In this document: piece by piece, positions 37,301 through 52,300 of the stretch
Numbering within the stretch: position 1 is the first letter of the stretch
How the letters are laid out: every line of letters starts with the position of its first letter
Assembly: GCA_031769625.1 (NCBI GenBank)
Contig: JAUIMM010000178.1
Span: forward strand, 24,981,501-25,045,500
Source of the DNA: Taudactylus pleione
Taxonomy: Eukaryota > Chordata > Amphibia > Anura > Myobatrachidae
DNA: 64,000 nucleotides
Direction: 5' to 3'
Notes under the pieces: model-generated
Seen by the model: only the letters and a program-made list of their open reading frames with translations
The model's database searches: none
Told to the model about the DNA's origin: nothing
Translations under genes and position numbers: made by a program

Positions 37301-40300
37301 ACGCTGGGTTTCATCCCTGGTGATGCTCTGCCAGGCCTCTACTGCAAATGTCTTCAGTTCCTGCTTGTTCTTGGGGCATTTTCCCTTCAGTTTTTTTCTT
37401 CATCAAGTGAAATGCATGCTCAATTGGATTCAATTAATGGATTTCCATTTAATTAATGGAATAATTTTATGGTGTTGGAGCTAATTAATAATGGGTATTA
37501 TGTATGGAATTATTTTAAAGGGGTTAATTATATGAATTACATTAAATTGGGTTGTTACAATGATGCTGAAGTTGTTATTACTTTTTGATGAAGAGTTAAT
37601 TATTGATGATGGAATTATATTATAAAGCTATTAAAAATACTCTTTGCATTACATGGCGGTCACACTCCTCTGTATTATATGGTGGTCACTGTGATGTTCT
37701 CAATATTATATGGCGGTCACTGTGATGTTTTCTGCATTATATTGTGGCCACTATGATGTTCTCTGCATTATATTGGGGCCACTATGATGTTCTCTGTATT
37801 ATATTGCGGGCACTGCGATGCTCACTGTGATGCTCTGTGTATTGTATGGTGGTTACTGTGATGCTCTCTGTATTGTATGATGTTGACTGTTATGTTACCT
37901 GCATTATATGGCAGTCAAATAGGTAGAGGGTGACTACTATCTATTGGTGCAGGGTGGTTTGTAAAGCAGATCTGAGTCTTTGCCTCGGCTGACAGAAAGC
38001 CTAGCTTCACCCCTCGGTGGAATCACCTTGTAGCTGCTAAATCCCCACTCTGACAAATTCATACTCCTTACATAGGAACATAACTAGAGGGTAGGTGGGG
38101 GTGGCATTAATTTATTCTATTATTTAAATTGGTATTAACATTTTCACATTTTACCACTGTGTGCACTTTAGTGGTCTCAAGGACTCATTGATCATCCCTC
38201 AAGGTGTTATTTGTACAGATAAGTTAAATATTTTTGAGTCACCTACCAGCCTTTCCACAACAGGAATTTGCATATTTGGAGCTTGTCGAATTGAGAATTT
38301 TCCAATCACTTTTGATGGAATGACAGTTTTGGACCCAGTTCCAGAGAATCCTCCTTCTATTCCATGGATAGAAAGGCTGGGATATCGCCACATGTGCTGA
38401 AGGATTTCATCCTATGTGAGAGGCAATATATTATTAGTAATAAAATGCCTTGTGTTTAGCCCATTCTGACTGCATAATTGAGAAGGAAAAAAATTAAACA
38501 CTGTTGCTAATAGTGTGAAGTATCACAAAATAACTATAAAACTAGAATATTGCAAGAATAAAATACAATAGTCAAGTAAAGCATGCTCACAACAGTGTGA
38601 GTTATAGGTGCAAAGAAGTCTAGTAGTAAACGGCTGTTTAATAGACAGTTAAGAGCTACCCACAGTCCACAGATAGTCATGATAAAGTGCCATATAGCTG
38701 TTGTCTATTAGCACTTTATTCCCACCTATTCAGAGTGATAAAGATATAATACATGTTACTTATTCATAGCAGATTCACCAATACATTGTATTTTTACGCT
38801 GCAAATGTGCTCAATATCTTCTATTATTCAATGTATTCTGTTAGTTGGATACTCATTAGTTCCCAGTACACTTGTGAATTGGCTAATATAATCAGAACAT
38901 TGCATAAAGCTACATTTGTTGTGTAAGAAATACCCTAAGATAACGGTATGCAATATACAGAGTGGGGCTGTAGGGATGTTCGAATAAAAGGGATGTATAT
39001 TGCTTTAAAAAAAGCAGATGTAAAAATAGTCTACTTCCACCAATATGTAGAGCTGTATACATCTCAGGGTTCCTTATTGGAAGTACAGTATATGCTCCTA
39101 GTTTATGCCAAGTCATCATCAGCATGTGCTTGCAACTGTAAACCCTATATACGTGTTCCTGCAGGTCTGCATGAATTGCACTTCCATGTACCCTTACTAT
39201 ACTCAATCTATGGCAATTAATTAATTCATTGCAAGTATCTGCTGTAGTAAAAAATGGGGAATATTGGGGCTGGAGAATCTCGTAACAGTTGACGGATCAA
39301 AACGTAAGGTCGGAAAATAACTAAAGGAGGAAATAAGTAGTTTGGAAAAGCAAACGAAGACATATTATGCTAACGAGCAAATGTTTAAGCTGGGTACTAA
39401 ACCAGTCTCACAGCACGTTACCCTATAACAAGCACAATGTCTATGAGATTATATGATCTTTAGCCATGTCTGAAAGTCTGTTTGTCAGATGAGTGGTGAA
39501 GGTCTGTGTCATCTGCAGACCCCAAACTGATACAACTGCTAGGCCCAAGTTCTGAAAGGCCTGATCTGTCCAAATTGGCCCATGCACATCACTGATAACA
39601 GATCCAGTCTTTCAGCAATAAAGCCGAAACAAGGGTTGTCCAATGTGTGGCCAACATTATATGCAAGGTTTATCTATATTTTATTACCAGTTCTACAGTT
39701 TAATTAGTGCTCGTTGTATGTTTAACAGCTGTAGTGGCTCAGCTATCCCCGCTATTCACGACAATAAGAAATTATATACCTCCCAAAATGTATTAGCATT
39801 CACATGCAGGGTATGGACTGTTCACATTGGCAAAAGTGGCTACTTAAACATTTGACATACTATCCCATTTTATATCCCACAGGTATTGCGTTAAAAGTTG
39901 TTTTTCATTTCTACATATATTTCAAGAGCTTTATTATTGTCTTATTACTGGTTCATTATTAGGAGAGCTGCTCTGACACATAATCATTGATTAGAGCGGT
40001 ATCGCAAAGAACTTAATTCACATGCAGGGATAGAGGCTCCTAAAGGAACCTGTCCTTATAATTTGGGTTGGGAGTGAGGTCACCACATCAGCGGTCCAAT
40101 TACTCTTTTGGCATTTCTGCTTATGTGTCTTCTACAGACCACGCATGTGTGGTGGCCATAGCTGGGGAGGGTTCCGGAGCCCTCTACCAGTAATTTGTGC
40201 TAAATGTAACTCATAAGCTACAGCAGGCTAACGCCATCTTCAGATGGCATTAGCCAAACTCCGGAATGCAAAGCGTAGTAAATCTAATTGCTTCACAGCC

Positions 40301-43300
40301 CCCATAGAAACCTAAGGGGGCAGCAGCTGCTGCTGGAAATGGAGGGACTGCGGCAGATATGGAGATATGTGCTGCGGTCCCTCCATGGTACATTCAGGGG
40401 TACATTCAGGGGTACATGGTACATTCAGGGGCATATGGTACATTCAAATATTATTTGTTAAGTAGGTTCCTAAGAAAGAAATGTAAAAGTAATCATTGTG
40501 ATGATGTAAAAAACATTATAGGGGATTATTAATGGAACTGCTGATGTGGAGAACGTAAATTAGTGATACTTATGGAGATGTTTCTTCACCTTTGTGTTGT
40601 ACAAAAATGTGTTGACTTCTGTGTTGTTTTTATGTTCCTCCATATCAAATTCTATGTTCTCGTATAGTTTTTTCTCTTCTTCTGTTACTGGGGCGACGTC
40701 ATCGTAAATTCCAGGGATGAGGATGCGACCAGTAGTATCCACAAGGCTGGCTGTGTATAGCATACAAAGAAGTCCAACATAAAATTTGTATTACAAGCAC
40801 TTTATGCTGGATTGTATGAAACACATAAAATAGACACATAAAATAACAGAAATTACTGGAACATCAGATATCCAAACATTAATTAAGTGGTCTTAAAATA
40901 TGGTATGTAATAAGAATGTTGACATTCAGAAAGTCAACAATCAAAATATTGACACAATAATGCTGACATGGCCCGAATTTCAACATATTCATAATGTAGA
41001 TATTTAACATGTTGACAGTCTCAATGTCGACACTGACATGTCTATATTTTTGGAATGTCAACATTGTGAATGTCAACAGTCAGCATGTTGACACATGAAA
41101 TTAGGGCAAGGCTTAGGGTTAGGCTGCAGTTGGGGCCATGCTACAAATAACCTTACGGTTACACACCCTAAGGAAAACTGCAAAAACAAGTCTCCTCGCA
41201 GATAGGTCACCCGGCAGAGTTGAGTGCGCAAGACACCTCCGGAACCACTCCACCCTGACCGCATCCCGGGCACTGGAAGTCGCGGCCACCAGGAAGAGAG
41301 TATAACTGCGGGCACCACGCTGGAGAGCGGTGACTGAATGCTCACCGGAATACGGTCCGGGCTCCGCAGGTGAGCAGAAGAAAGAAGAGGATGTTTAAAA
41401 GGACACAAGTGAGGCCTCACTGGGACTATTTATACGCATACTGAGACTTTTATATACTGAGACTCTGTTGTTTTACCGCTATGGTCACAGCGCACCGGAG
41501 GTGAGGGATGCCCACCTATTGGCATCCAATATATTCCCATTGGGACTTGTTATCCCCTAAAACATAGATCCCTGCAGCCTTCATACCTCATGGCCTCTCG
41601 CTCTCCCTCCCCCCTACCATCCCCTGGTCCATTCTCAGAGCCTTACCTGAACAGACTCCTTTCCTAAGCCGCTCCCTATTCCCTGGTCCATTCTTAAGCC
41701 ACATACACACTAGACGATAAGTTGGACGATATGAATGACAAGGATATCGTTAATCGCGTTCAATATCTTCCAGTGTGTATGCAAGACATTGTTAAAGATA
41801 CGTGCTCCCGCGGATCGTTAACGATGTCTTTCATCGCCCGTACTTGCAGGGCAACCTGACGATATTGTCAGGATCTGCAAGTATGGGGATGAGGGAGGGT
41901 GCCGTCACTGAATTATACCATTAATGATATCGTTCAGTGTGTATGCTCAATGTTCTTAACGACATGAGCCTAGCAGTGCAGGGGAAACACTTAACGATAT
42001 CGCTAATGGAGCATATTGTTAAGTGTGTATGCGGCTTTAGATACATACCTGAGCAGACTCCTTTTCTTTTAGTATCACCTAGGCTTTTGATTAGGATAAT
42101 CCTTGTGACTCACAATAAAGTATTTTTACACACATTACAACTGTTTCTTGCCATTTATACGTATACTGAAGAGTAATAATAGTGTGATTCACATATAAGA
42201 ACAGATTTAGATTCCAGCAATATTACATATTTGACTTCCCTCAGACGCAGACCTCATTTTGATTATATTGTGTGATTTAAGGGAGGTGGGAACCTCCTCT
42301 TTTTTGGTAGATCTGCTGCCACCCTGCAGTGAGCTCTAGGTAACCTAAGAATACTCCTAATCTGGGTGGCGTGGCTTGGCAGCCATCTGAGAAAGCTGGG
42401 CTTCCCTGCAGCTCCCGAGCGGCATACCGCCATCCGGCTACTGGTGCCACTCTAGGGGGCCATAAATGGTACACCACCGCCCATAACAACTCCCTCAGTC
42501 CATCCTGTATGTATGGTGCCGTGGTCGCGGAATCGGGGAGTAGCTGGACGCTCCCGCGGATTGCAGCCTGGTCCTCCCATTGAAGCCGAGGCCTCAGTTT
42601 AAGATCCGAGGTCCGGAGGTGTTGCCGCGACTTGACGTCGGCGCTTGCCCACCTATCTACGGGTGCGCAGACCCCCCTGCCTGCTCTGCTGTCATCCTCC
42701 CTGGGCTGCCCTGCCAGAGGAGGAGAGGAAGTTGCCGCCTGCTGTCTGGCTGTCAGTGCCGCTGGGACTCACCGCCCGGAGGTGTGTGGTAAGAGATATA
42801 TACCCACACACTCTCATAACCTGCCTGACTGGGGATGCCATTCTGCCCTTTCTGACCCAGCTCACTCTTCCTGCCATCACACTCTGCACCAAAGCCCACT
42901 AGCTGCCTGGGCTGCGTAGTACTAAAGGAGCATACCTTACCAGCCGCCATACCAACAGGGAGCCATTTTCTTCCACCTTTAATCAAGCTTCTGATGGTGC
43001 AAGCCGGATTCTGCAGCAATTATAGTCCCATCTTTATATAACTGCATTATTCTGCAATCAACTATGACACTCCTTGTTGGGGCTCTTTACTTACTATAAT
43101 CTAGTGAGTGTTAATTGATTATAATCTACTGGAGAATTTCGTTTTCATTTCCTGCAATGTGGAATTGCAGCGCCATCTAGTGCCGCTTACATATATTGCC
43201 TTATAGATGGATACACCATTAGCCGACTTTATTTTTATCTAGTCATGATGCTCCAGATGTTTTTTCTTCTATAAATCATGCATTCTGTCCGTGGCTTAGC

Positions 43301-46300
43301 TACAATCTCCTATTCGGAATATCAACTTCAAGTATTCCTGGACCTAGCTCCGTCTACTCTTAAGAAACGCCGGGACCTTGTCAATGTAACCAAAACATTG
43401 CGAAATCATTCTATTAGATATAAATGGGGTTTTCCCTTTCAACTCCAAATCACAAGGAACGGGGGCACATATATTGTTAAAATCCCTACACAAGGCTACG
43501 AGCTTCTAAAAACTTTTGGTCTTATTGATGATCTTCCTGAACCCATCCGTAAACAAATTGCCTCACCACAGCAAAGCCCTTCAGTACCATCCCCCGACTG
43601 GTCACAGGCCTAATTGATGTTGTTCATTTCAAATTGACATCGTGCCAATGTCCTATTTTAGTGCTTTCTAAATGCTTTCTTCTCCTTAGGTGAAGTCACT
43701 GTTTGTTAATTTGGTAACATCCCGGGTTATTCATTCTTCTCAAAATATAATGTCTGTATGTTTATTGTTATTAATAAGATGTCATAGTTCATCTGATATG
43801 TTAGCTATATACTTAAGTGGTTCAGGTTCCCAAGTAGAACCATCCTTTCCTGGGCTGGAACATTAATGAGTACCCTTTTTTACGTATTCACAGTGATCTT
43901 ACATTTATTATTATGTTTTTATTGTTATTTTTCGCTCACCATGTCTACAGTATTTTCCTTTTGTCTGTTACCTCTATCATATTCTCTGGACAAGCGGTCA
44001 CAGCTTCTATACTGCCCTAGTATACATGTACTATATATCTTTAGTTCTTCTACTCCTTATTTTCTTTCTCTGTTATGCCCCCCGCCAAAGGGAAGGTATT
44101 TGTAATGCCTTCTCTTTCCAATTTAGGCCTGTCCTCTGTGTTGGTCAAGGTCTTCTCTTTTCTACTACCTTGGTAGTTCCTGATCTCTTTCCTTTCTCCC
44201 CTAATTTGTCCTCTTTTTTTCCCTGGATTTTTAACCAGTCAATATGTCCAATCCATAAATTACGCAATTATCTAGATACATATCCACCATGAAGTTAAAG
44301 GTTCTTACGTTAAATGTCAATGGGTTAAACTCCCCCACTAAAAGGGCCATGGCCATCCAGTTTTTCCATCGTCGTAGACCAGATGTTGTTTTCCTGCAAG
44401 AGACGCATCTTAAAGCCCCTCATCCATCTCTAGCAAACAAAATATATTCACAGGTTTACTATTCAAATATGTCAGCTAAGCATAGAGGCACGGCAATTAT
44501 GCTGCATAGGGACTTCCCTATCACTATAGACAAAGTGTTATCTGATGACCAGGGTCGGTATATCATCATATCAGGACGTATAGTAACTCACCTATTATTT
44601 TAGCTTCGGTATATGCCCTGGCCATGCAGCAGGCATCCATATTTACTACCCTCTTCAATCATATTTCCCAACTCCCACAGGGCCTCATTATTATTGGGGG
44701 GGATCTTAACACCATTTCAAATCACAATCTAGACAGATCTCGTCCCGTCTCAATCTGCTCCACCCAATCTAAACTCACCGAACGAATCCATTCTCACATG
44801 TCACTCAATGATCTTTATGATGCATGGAGAACTCTTTATCCCTCAGCTAGAGGTTATACACATTATTCCCTGCCACATAATATTCATACACGAATCGATT
44901 ACTTTTTAGTTGACTGGGCATCTACTCAAAGGCTCTTGGGGGCACAGACCTTACCTATCCCTTGGTCAGATTATTTAGCTATCGAGATGGAGCTTTTGGT
45001 TACAAGCCCGACACCCTCGTCCCGTTGTTGGCGCTTAAATGAGTCTTTGTTAATGAAACAGGCTCATATAGCACAAATTACATCTGCTTTAAAAGATTTT
45101 TACGCCACTAATTCCACTCCGGATATCTCCCCCTCAATACTTTGGGAAGCTCATAAGTCCACACTGCGAGCTTTTCATCAGCCTATCCTCTGCTCAGAGA
45201 AAGGCGGAACTCACGCGTATAAATGAACTGGAATCTTTATTATCCTCCCTCACGCAGCTCCATCAACGTTTTCCCAAAAAACTAACGTATCTAAAATTTT
45301 ATCAGTAAAGGGTCAGCTCTCTCAGATTCTTCTAAAAAAGCGGCGAATGCCCTATTGTGGACACGCCAGAGATTTTATGAAAAATCTAACAAGGCAGACA
45401 CACTATTGGCCCGCCAACTAAGAGCCAAGCGCACTCGTAACAGGATTATCTCCTTAAGAGATTCAAATGGCTCTCTAATTCATGATCCCAAGGCTATGGC
45501 TAATCTATTTCGGGAATACTATTCATCTTTATATAACCTCCAATCTGTAGACATAAATACCCCCCACACTCTTGATAGAATACGCCAATATTTGGAGTCC
45601 TGTCAATTACCTAAACTCTCTGAATCACATATCACCTCCCTTAATGCCCCTATCACTGAAGAGGAGATTATAGCAGCCATAAAGCATCTACGTAGGTCAG
45701 CTGCCCCTGGTCCTGATGGATTTTCCGCTCTCTATTATAGAAAATTCACTACACCCCTACTTCCTATGCTTAAGCTACTCTTTAATTCTTTGTTGGAGGG
45801 TAAATCACTTGATGCGGCCACCACCAGGGCCAATATAGTTGTCATTCCTAAGCCTGATCGGGACCCCCTGGAGTTGACAAACTATAGACCAATCTCACTT
45901 CTGAATGTAGATTTGAAGTTACTGGCTAAGATCCTAGCTAATCGGTTAGCCCCAGTTTTGCCCCATCTGGTTCACTCAGACCAGGTGGGCTTTATTTCCA
46001 ATAGACAGGCGTCGGACAATACGAGACGCCTGATCGATCTAATACAAATTGCTCAGGGCAGATCAGACCCGACCCTGGTGGTGGCTCTCAATGCTGAGAA
46101 AGCCTTCGACCGGGTAGCTTGACCCTTTATTCAGCAAACTTTGCTTAACATGGGGTTCTCGGGTGCGTTCTATAATGGATTATTCTCATTATATCATAAT
46201 CCATCAGCTTCTGTTTTAGTTAATGGTCTATCTTCCGACCCTTTTTCCATCTATAACGGCACCCGTCAGGGTTGCCCCCTATCCCCTCTTATATTTGCGT

Positions 46301-49300
46301 TGGTGATGGAACCCCTAGCCTCAAAGATTAGATTGAGTTCGAATATCTCTGGTATTCGAGTTGGTAATACTGACCACAAGATCGCTTTATACGCTGACGA
46401 TGTGATTCTAACTCTAACTGACCCCCATTCATCCCTCCCAAATCTTTTTTTCGAGATAGATAAGTATAGCATATTCTCTAATTTTAAAATTAATACAGAT
46501 AAGACGGAGATTTTAGACTTACAGACCCCCCCTGCTGACCTTCGCATTCTACAATCCTCATTCCCCGTCCGCTGGCAAACTGATAAGATAAAATATTTAG
46601 GGGTTTATTTAACTAAGACGTATTCCTCCTTATATGCAGCCAATTTTCCTAGACTATTTGCCTCCATTAAGTCCGACCTTCATACGTGGAATAGGTCTCT
46701 AATCTCTTGGGTAGGCCGTATGGCCTCAATTAAAATGAACATACTACCTCGACTGCTATATATGTGGCAGACTCTCCCGATACATATCCCAATCACAATC
46801 CTGAAAAATATTCAAGTAGAGATCTCACATTATATATGGGCTGGGAGACGACCCAGAGTAAAGATGCGCTTATTACAAAAACCTCGTAGCGATGGAGGGC
46901 TGGGTATTCCTGATCTAATTAAACATTATCGGGCAACCCAGTTAGTCCCGTGTGTTCTCTGGCACACGGGACTAACGGGGCGCCTGACCAGAGAGTTAGG
47001 ACATCCATCGAAGCCGGAGCATTATCTGTTTATTCTCCCTATTCTTTCCTTTGGTGACCTGCCCTTTCACGATCACCTAAGCTAACCATACTTTCCACTG
47101 TTCGCTTTACGAGTTCAATTTGGAACCAATGCTCCGGTTTCTATAATATTCGCTCATTTCATCCCCTACTGGTTCCTCTATGGAACAATCCTGAATTTGT
47201 CCCAGGTACGCAACATAAATCTTTTCGGCAATGGACTAAATCTGATATCTTATTTTTATTTGATCTAGCTCCATTACAGGCTCTCCCGGAATTTGCTGAA
47301 TTGCAAACTCAATTCTCCCTACCCAATAACGTTTTGTTCAGTTCCTTCAATTACGCCATTTTTTTCACTCCCAGACGCAAACCTCTACAACACTTGATAA
47401 AACTACACTTGAATCACTCTGTTTACATCCTCACTCAACTAAGGGTCTTATCTCCACAATTTATCAATCATTAATTCAACATAACCAACCTGTAAAAGAA
47501 GCCCATGAGGAGGCCTGGGAGAGAGAGGTGGGTGAGACATTAACCCCTGAGGAATGGTCAGATATAAGGAATGAGATCGCAAAGAGCTCTATTTCAGTCC
47601 GCATACAGGAAAACTCCTACAAAGTTTACTATAGGTGGTACCTGGTCCCCACTCGACTTCATTCTATATACCCCTCTTCCTCTAATTTGTGCTGGAGGCT
47701 TTGTGGCCGGGTGGGATCCATGCTGCATGTCTGGTGGTCCTGTCCTAGTATTCAAAAGTATTGGTTGGATATACATAAATTGATTAAGGATGTAGTTGAT
47801 ATTCAAGTCCCAAATACTCCTTTATACACCCTCCTTTCTCGGCCTATTCCGAATACCACACGAGCCGAACTGAAATTAATCAAACATATATTGAATGCAG
47901 CTAAATGTACGATTGCCTCCCTCTGGAAGTGTTACAGCTGTCCTACATGACAGTCCAGATCATTTTATTAAAACATGGTCCCCATGGACTGCTCATTTTT
48001 CAGCTGAACCACCCCTGACGATTTAGTTTATTTATTTATTTTTTGGACATAATTTGTTTCAGCGATTTTGCTCTATCATTGACTGGTACCCCCCACCCCC
48101 CCTCCCCCCTCCCTTCTCTTTTTCCCACTTTTCACTATTCTATATAACCTGCTCTTTTTCTTTTTTGTATTCAATATTTACATATATGTTTCTGTATCTA
48201 TATACAATATATTCCTTTTTTGTGATATATCTTGTGATATATGTTTACTGATTCTAATGTTATTGTAGTTCACAGAGTTTTTTCAGTGATTATGTTATTT
48301 TATTTTCTGTGTCAATTATGGTAATGTTATTATTTTAAATGGAATATGAAAAATTATTTAATAAAAACATTTCTCAAAAAAAAAAAAAAAAGAATACTCC
48401 TAATCTTAGGGTTAGGCTAAAATGGAATTGTTGACATTCTGAAAACAGTTGACATGTTTAATGTCAACATTCTGAACATGTAGACAACCTGAAGGTCATC
48501 ATTCAGACCATGTCAACATTAAGTTATCCACTTAATGAATGATGACATTCTGAATGTCAACATTGTATACCACACCCTTAAAATATAAATTCTAGATAGA
48601 ATGAAAAGGGCAGTCCACAAATAATTCTGGGGCATCAACAGCTGAATAGATTTAACATCACAGGTTATAGACCTGAAACAAGAGTACAGCAGGCTACTTA
48701 CAACTACCAGATGACCTCCCTACCCATAAGTATAGAGATCCCCTCTTGTCACAGGCATTAAAGCTATTTCTAAACATATTGGTACACTGTACACAAGAAA
48801 TATCCACTACATTCAGTTGCTATCTATGACTAAGAACCATATGTGTTCTAGTAGCGGAATGGATTTGAAATCCCAGCAGTCGGGATGCCTGCTGTCAATA
48901 TACCGACAGCGGCATCCCGATGCTCAGGATCCCAACAAGTGTCGGGTAAGTATAGCAACACTCCCCCCACCCCATCCTAACCTAACCCTCCCTGTTAGTC
49001 CCTAAACCTAACCCTCCCACTTGGTGCCTAAACCTAATCATCCCCCTTAGTGCCTAAAGCTAACCCTGCCCAGTGGTGCCTAACCCTGACCCACCCGCTG
49101 GGGTACCTAACCCTAACCTCCCCCTCGCCGAACCTAACCCTAACCCCTCCCCCTGTGAAGGCTAAACCTAACCATCCCCCCCCCCCGCGGCTAAGTCCTA
49201 ATCAGCCCCGCTATACACACGATCAGCATCCCGGCTGGTAGGTTTCCGGCATCAGCTTGTCACCCGGTCTTCTGGCCAGGTAGTGGCATTCCGGCTAAAC

Positions 49301-52300
49301 TTTAGGATGTAAGCTCTTGCGAGCAGGGCCCTCTACTCCCTGTGCTTCTCATTACTTTATTTGCATCTACTTCTTACTCCCCACTAGGGCACCTAACACT
49401 TGGTTGCTTATGCTCTGCTGCTTATTTGGGTGTTATGGTCGCCAATGTAGCAATGTATATTATCCATATCCTTGCCCTGCATTGTATTGTATTGTAAGTC
49501 ACTTATTTGTTTATGTACTTTGTAAGGCGCTGCGGAACACTTGTGGCACCATATAAATGAACAATAATAATAATTATAAACTCTATCTTACAGGAGAGGT
49601 TTAAAAGAGGAGAGGGTCCACATGCAGTCTTTATGTAGTCCCCATACTCTCTTACCAGCACATGTCCCCAGTAGTGATGAGCGGTTCGGATTCTGAGGAA
49701 TCCGAACCGCTCCGAACAGGTGGAATCCGAGTCCACCTGAACGCAAGTTCGGGTGTTCCCGTCTGACTCGGATTCCACCTCAAGGCCGAACGTCACCCGT
49801 CCGGCGTCGGATTCTCGCGAGACCTCGCGAGAGCCGGGTGACGTTTGGCCTCTATAAAAGGCCCGGCAGTCGGCGCCATTTCGCGTGTCACGTGTAGTTA
49901 GGTAGTGCACTGTCTGTGCTAGTGTTAGATTAGACAGAGTAGGCAATGTTCTTTGCGCTTAACCTCTGTGACTTTACTGGGCATAAGCCCTGTGTGCTCC
50001 GTGACTGGGCATAATAAGCCCACTGTGTGTATGTGTACTGTATTATACAAGCTCCGTGACAACTGACAGGGCATAGCCCACTGAGTGTATCATACAAGCT
50101 CCGTGACTGGGCTTAGCCCACTGAGTGTATACAAGCTCCGTGACAGGGCATAGCCCACTGAGTGTATTATAAAAGCTCCGTGACAGGGCATAAGCCCACT
50201 GAGTGTATTATACAAGCTCCGTGACAGGGCATAGCCCACTGTGTGTATACAAGCTCCGTGACAGGGCATAAGCCCACTGTGTCTATTATACAAGCTCCGT
50301 GACAGGGCATAGCCCACTGAGTGTATTATACAAGCTCCGTGACAGGGCATAAGCCCACTGAGTGTATTATACAAGCTCCGTGACAGGGCATAAGCCCACT
50401 GAGTATTATACAAGCTCCGTGACAGGGCATAAGCCCACTGAGTGTATTATACAAGCTCCGTGACAGGGCATAAGCCCACTGAGTATTATACAAGCTCCGT
50501 GAAAGGGCATAGCCCACTGTGTCTATTATACAAGCTCCGTGAAAGGGCATAGCCCACTGAGTGTATTATACAAGCTCCGTGACAGGGCATAGCCCACTGA
50601 GTGTATTATACAAGCTCCGTGACAGGGCATAAGCCCACTGAGTGTATACAAGCTCCGTGACAGGGCATAAGCCCACTGAGTGTATACAAGCTCCGTGACA
50701 GGGCATAGCCCACTGAGTGTATTATACAAGCTCCGTGACAGGGCATAAGCCCACTGAGTATTATACAAGCTCCGTGACAGGGCATAGCCCACTGAGTGTA
50801 TTATACAAGCTCCGTGAAAGGGCATAGCCCACTGTGTGTATACAAGCTCCGTGACAGGGCATAGCCCACTGAGTGTATTATACAAGCTCCGTGAAAGGGC
50901 ATAGCCCACTCTGTGTATACAAGCTCCATGACTCCAGTTCATAGTGATAAAGTAATATGGATCACAAGAATGAACCGAGAGGAGAGCAGAAACAACATGT
51001 AAATGCTAGCATTGCAGCGGCTGGAAGTCCATCACTTTCATCTAAAGCTGATGCTCAAGGGCCTAGAGGCTTTAAAAACTTAGGGAACCTGAAATCAAAA
51101 AATTTAGATTTCACAGGGGTAAAGACAAAAAAAAACCTCTAAAGACTACTACTATTGCAGAGAAACAGAAAATTGGCAACATACCATTCACCACACGTAG
51201 CGGCAAGGAAAGACTCAGGCTTTGCCCTTTATTTCTGAGTGGTGGTTCTGCAACTGTCAGTGAGGCATCTTGTGCCTCTCATGATGATAAAAGACCTTTT
51301 CAATCAGACTATAGAAGTGTGAAAAAATGTAAAACCAATAAGGCAGTAGAACAAACTGTGTTTTTTGAAACACAAATGTCAGAAATCCCTGAGGAGAGTC
51401 TAAGTGGGTCCACGAGTGGCATTGCTATGTGTAAGCCTGACCTTTCAGAGAAGCCGCCCTCCACAGTTTCTTTTCCATCTGTCGTTGTGGGGATGAGCAG
51501 TATTGCCGAGGACATAGAAATAGAGGATGCCACCGTGGAATTGCAAGAGGATGAGAGGAATATATGTGCAGCTGACGCTGGCACTAATGAGGATGTTGAG
51601 GATGAGGATATTATTTGTATAAGTCAGGCACCAGTGGAAGCAGCTCTTGGCCAAGATAAGAAGGCCATTGCCATGCCTGGGCATAGAACCAACAAATCCA
51701 CATCTTTTGTGTGGAATTACTTTTACCCAAACCCTGACAACGTTTGTCAAGCCAATTGTAGCCTCTGTGAGACCACAGTTAGTAGAGGTAGGGACATTAA
51801 GCATCTAGGAACCTGTACGCTATTACGTCATCTGCAGCGAGCTCATGACAGGTGTTTGATAACAGAAACTACTGCAAAAAAAATAACAACAAGCAGTCCA
51901 GCATTAGCTAGATGCCTTCTCTCTACTAAATCCCAGCACCTGCAATCTCCGCCGACAACACCTTCCTCCTCAATATCCTCAGGAATGATCAGTGGTAGTA
52001 CAACATCCAATTTGTTAGTGCTAAGTCACGGTGACTCCTCCAATTTCCAGGACACCTCAGAAGAAACTGAATCTTTGAGCGCTAGGCCTGCTGCTGCTGC
52101 TGGTGGATCTTCATCCCAGAAGTGGACCAAGAAGATTACTAGTAGTATACCAAAAAAACAATTGACTGTTAAAGAATCTCTTGCAAGGGGAAGCAAGTAT
52201 GACAGCTCTCACCCTGTCGCACAGCGGATCACTGACGCCATGACAGCTATGCTAATATTAGATCTGCGTCCAATATCCGCAATTAATGCAGTGGGATTTA

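Larger units (their letters stand above)
42364..48390 (+). mobile_element. Second full-length L1-type LINE, 6.0 kb
   Basis: Perfect 16-bp target duplication agaatactcctaatct at 42348-42363 and 48391-48406, with an A-run at 48,376-48,390. It has a GC-rich 5' UTR, an ORF1 remnant, ORF2 and an AT-rich 3' UTR. Sequence differs from the first LINE, so it is another family of the same clade. It is oriented against the host gene in intron d-e. Confidence 0.95.
40892..48585. mobile_element. DNA element with TTGACATTC-rich ends, interrupted by a LINE
   Basis: aatgttgacattcag (40915-40929) at the left is matched by its exact complement ctgaatgtcaacatt (48550-48564). tggtatg at the left and cataccac-like sequence at the right extend the symmetry. 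Both ends are full of gttgacat/atgtcaac palindromic words. Removing the LINE (42,364-48,390) leaves about 1.7 kb. No transposase is visible; family not recognised. Confidence 0.6.

Noticed and set aside
42580..43019. Overlapping open frames of 66-95 codons on both strands
   Set aside because: They lie in the GC-rich LINE 5' UTR, overlap each other and show no L1 ORF1 features.
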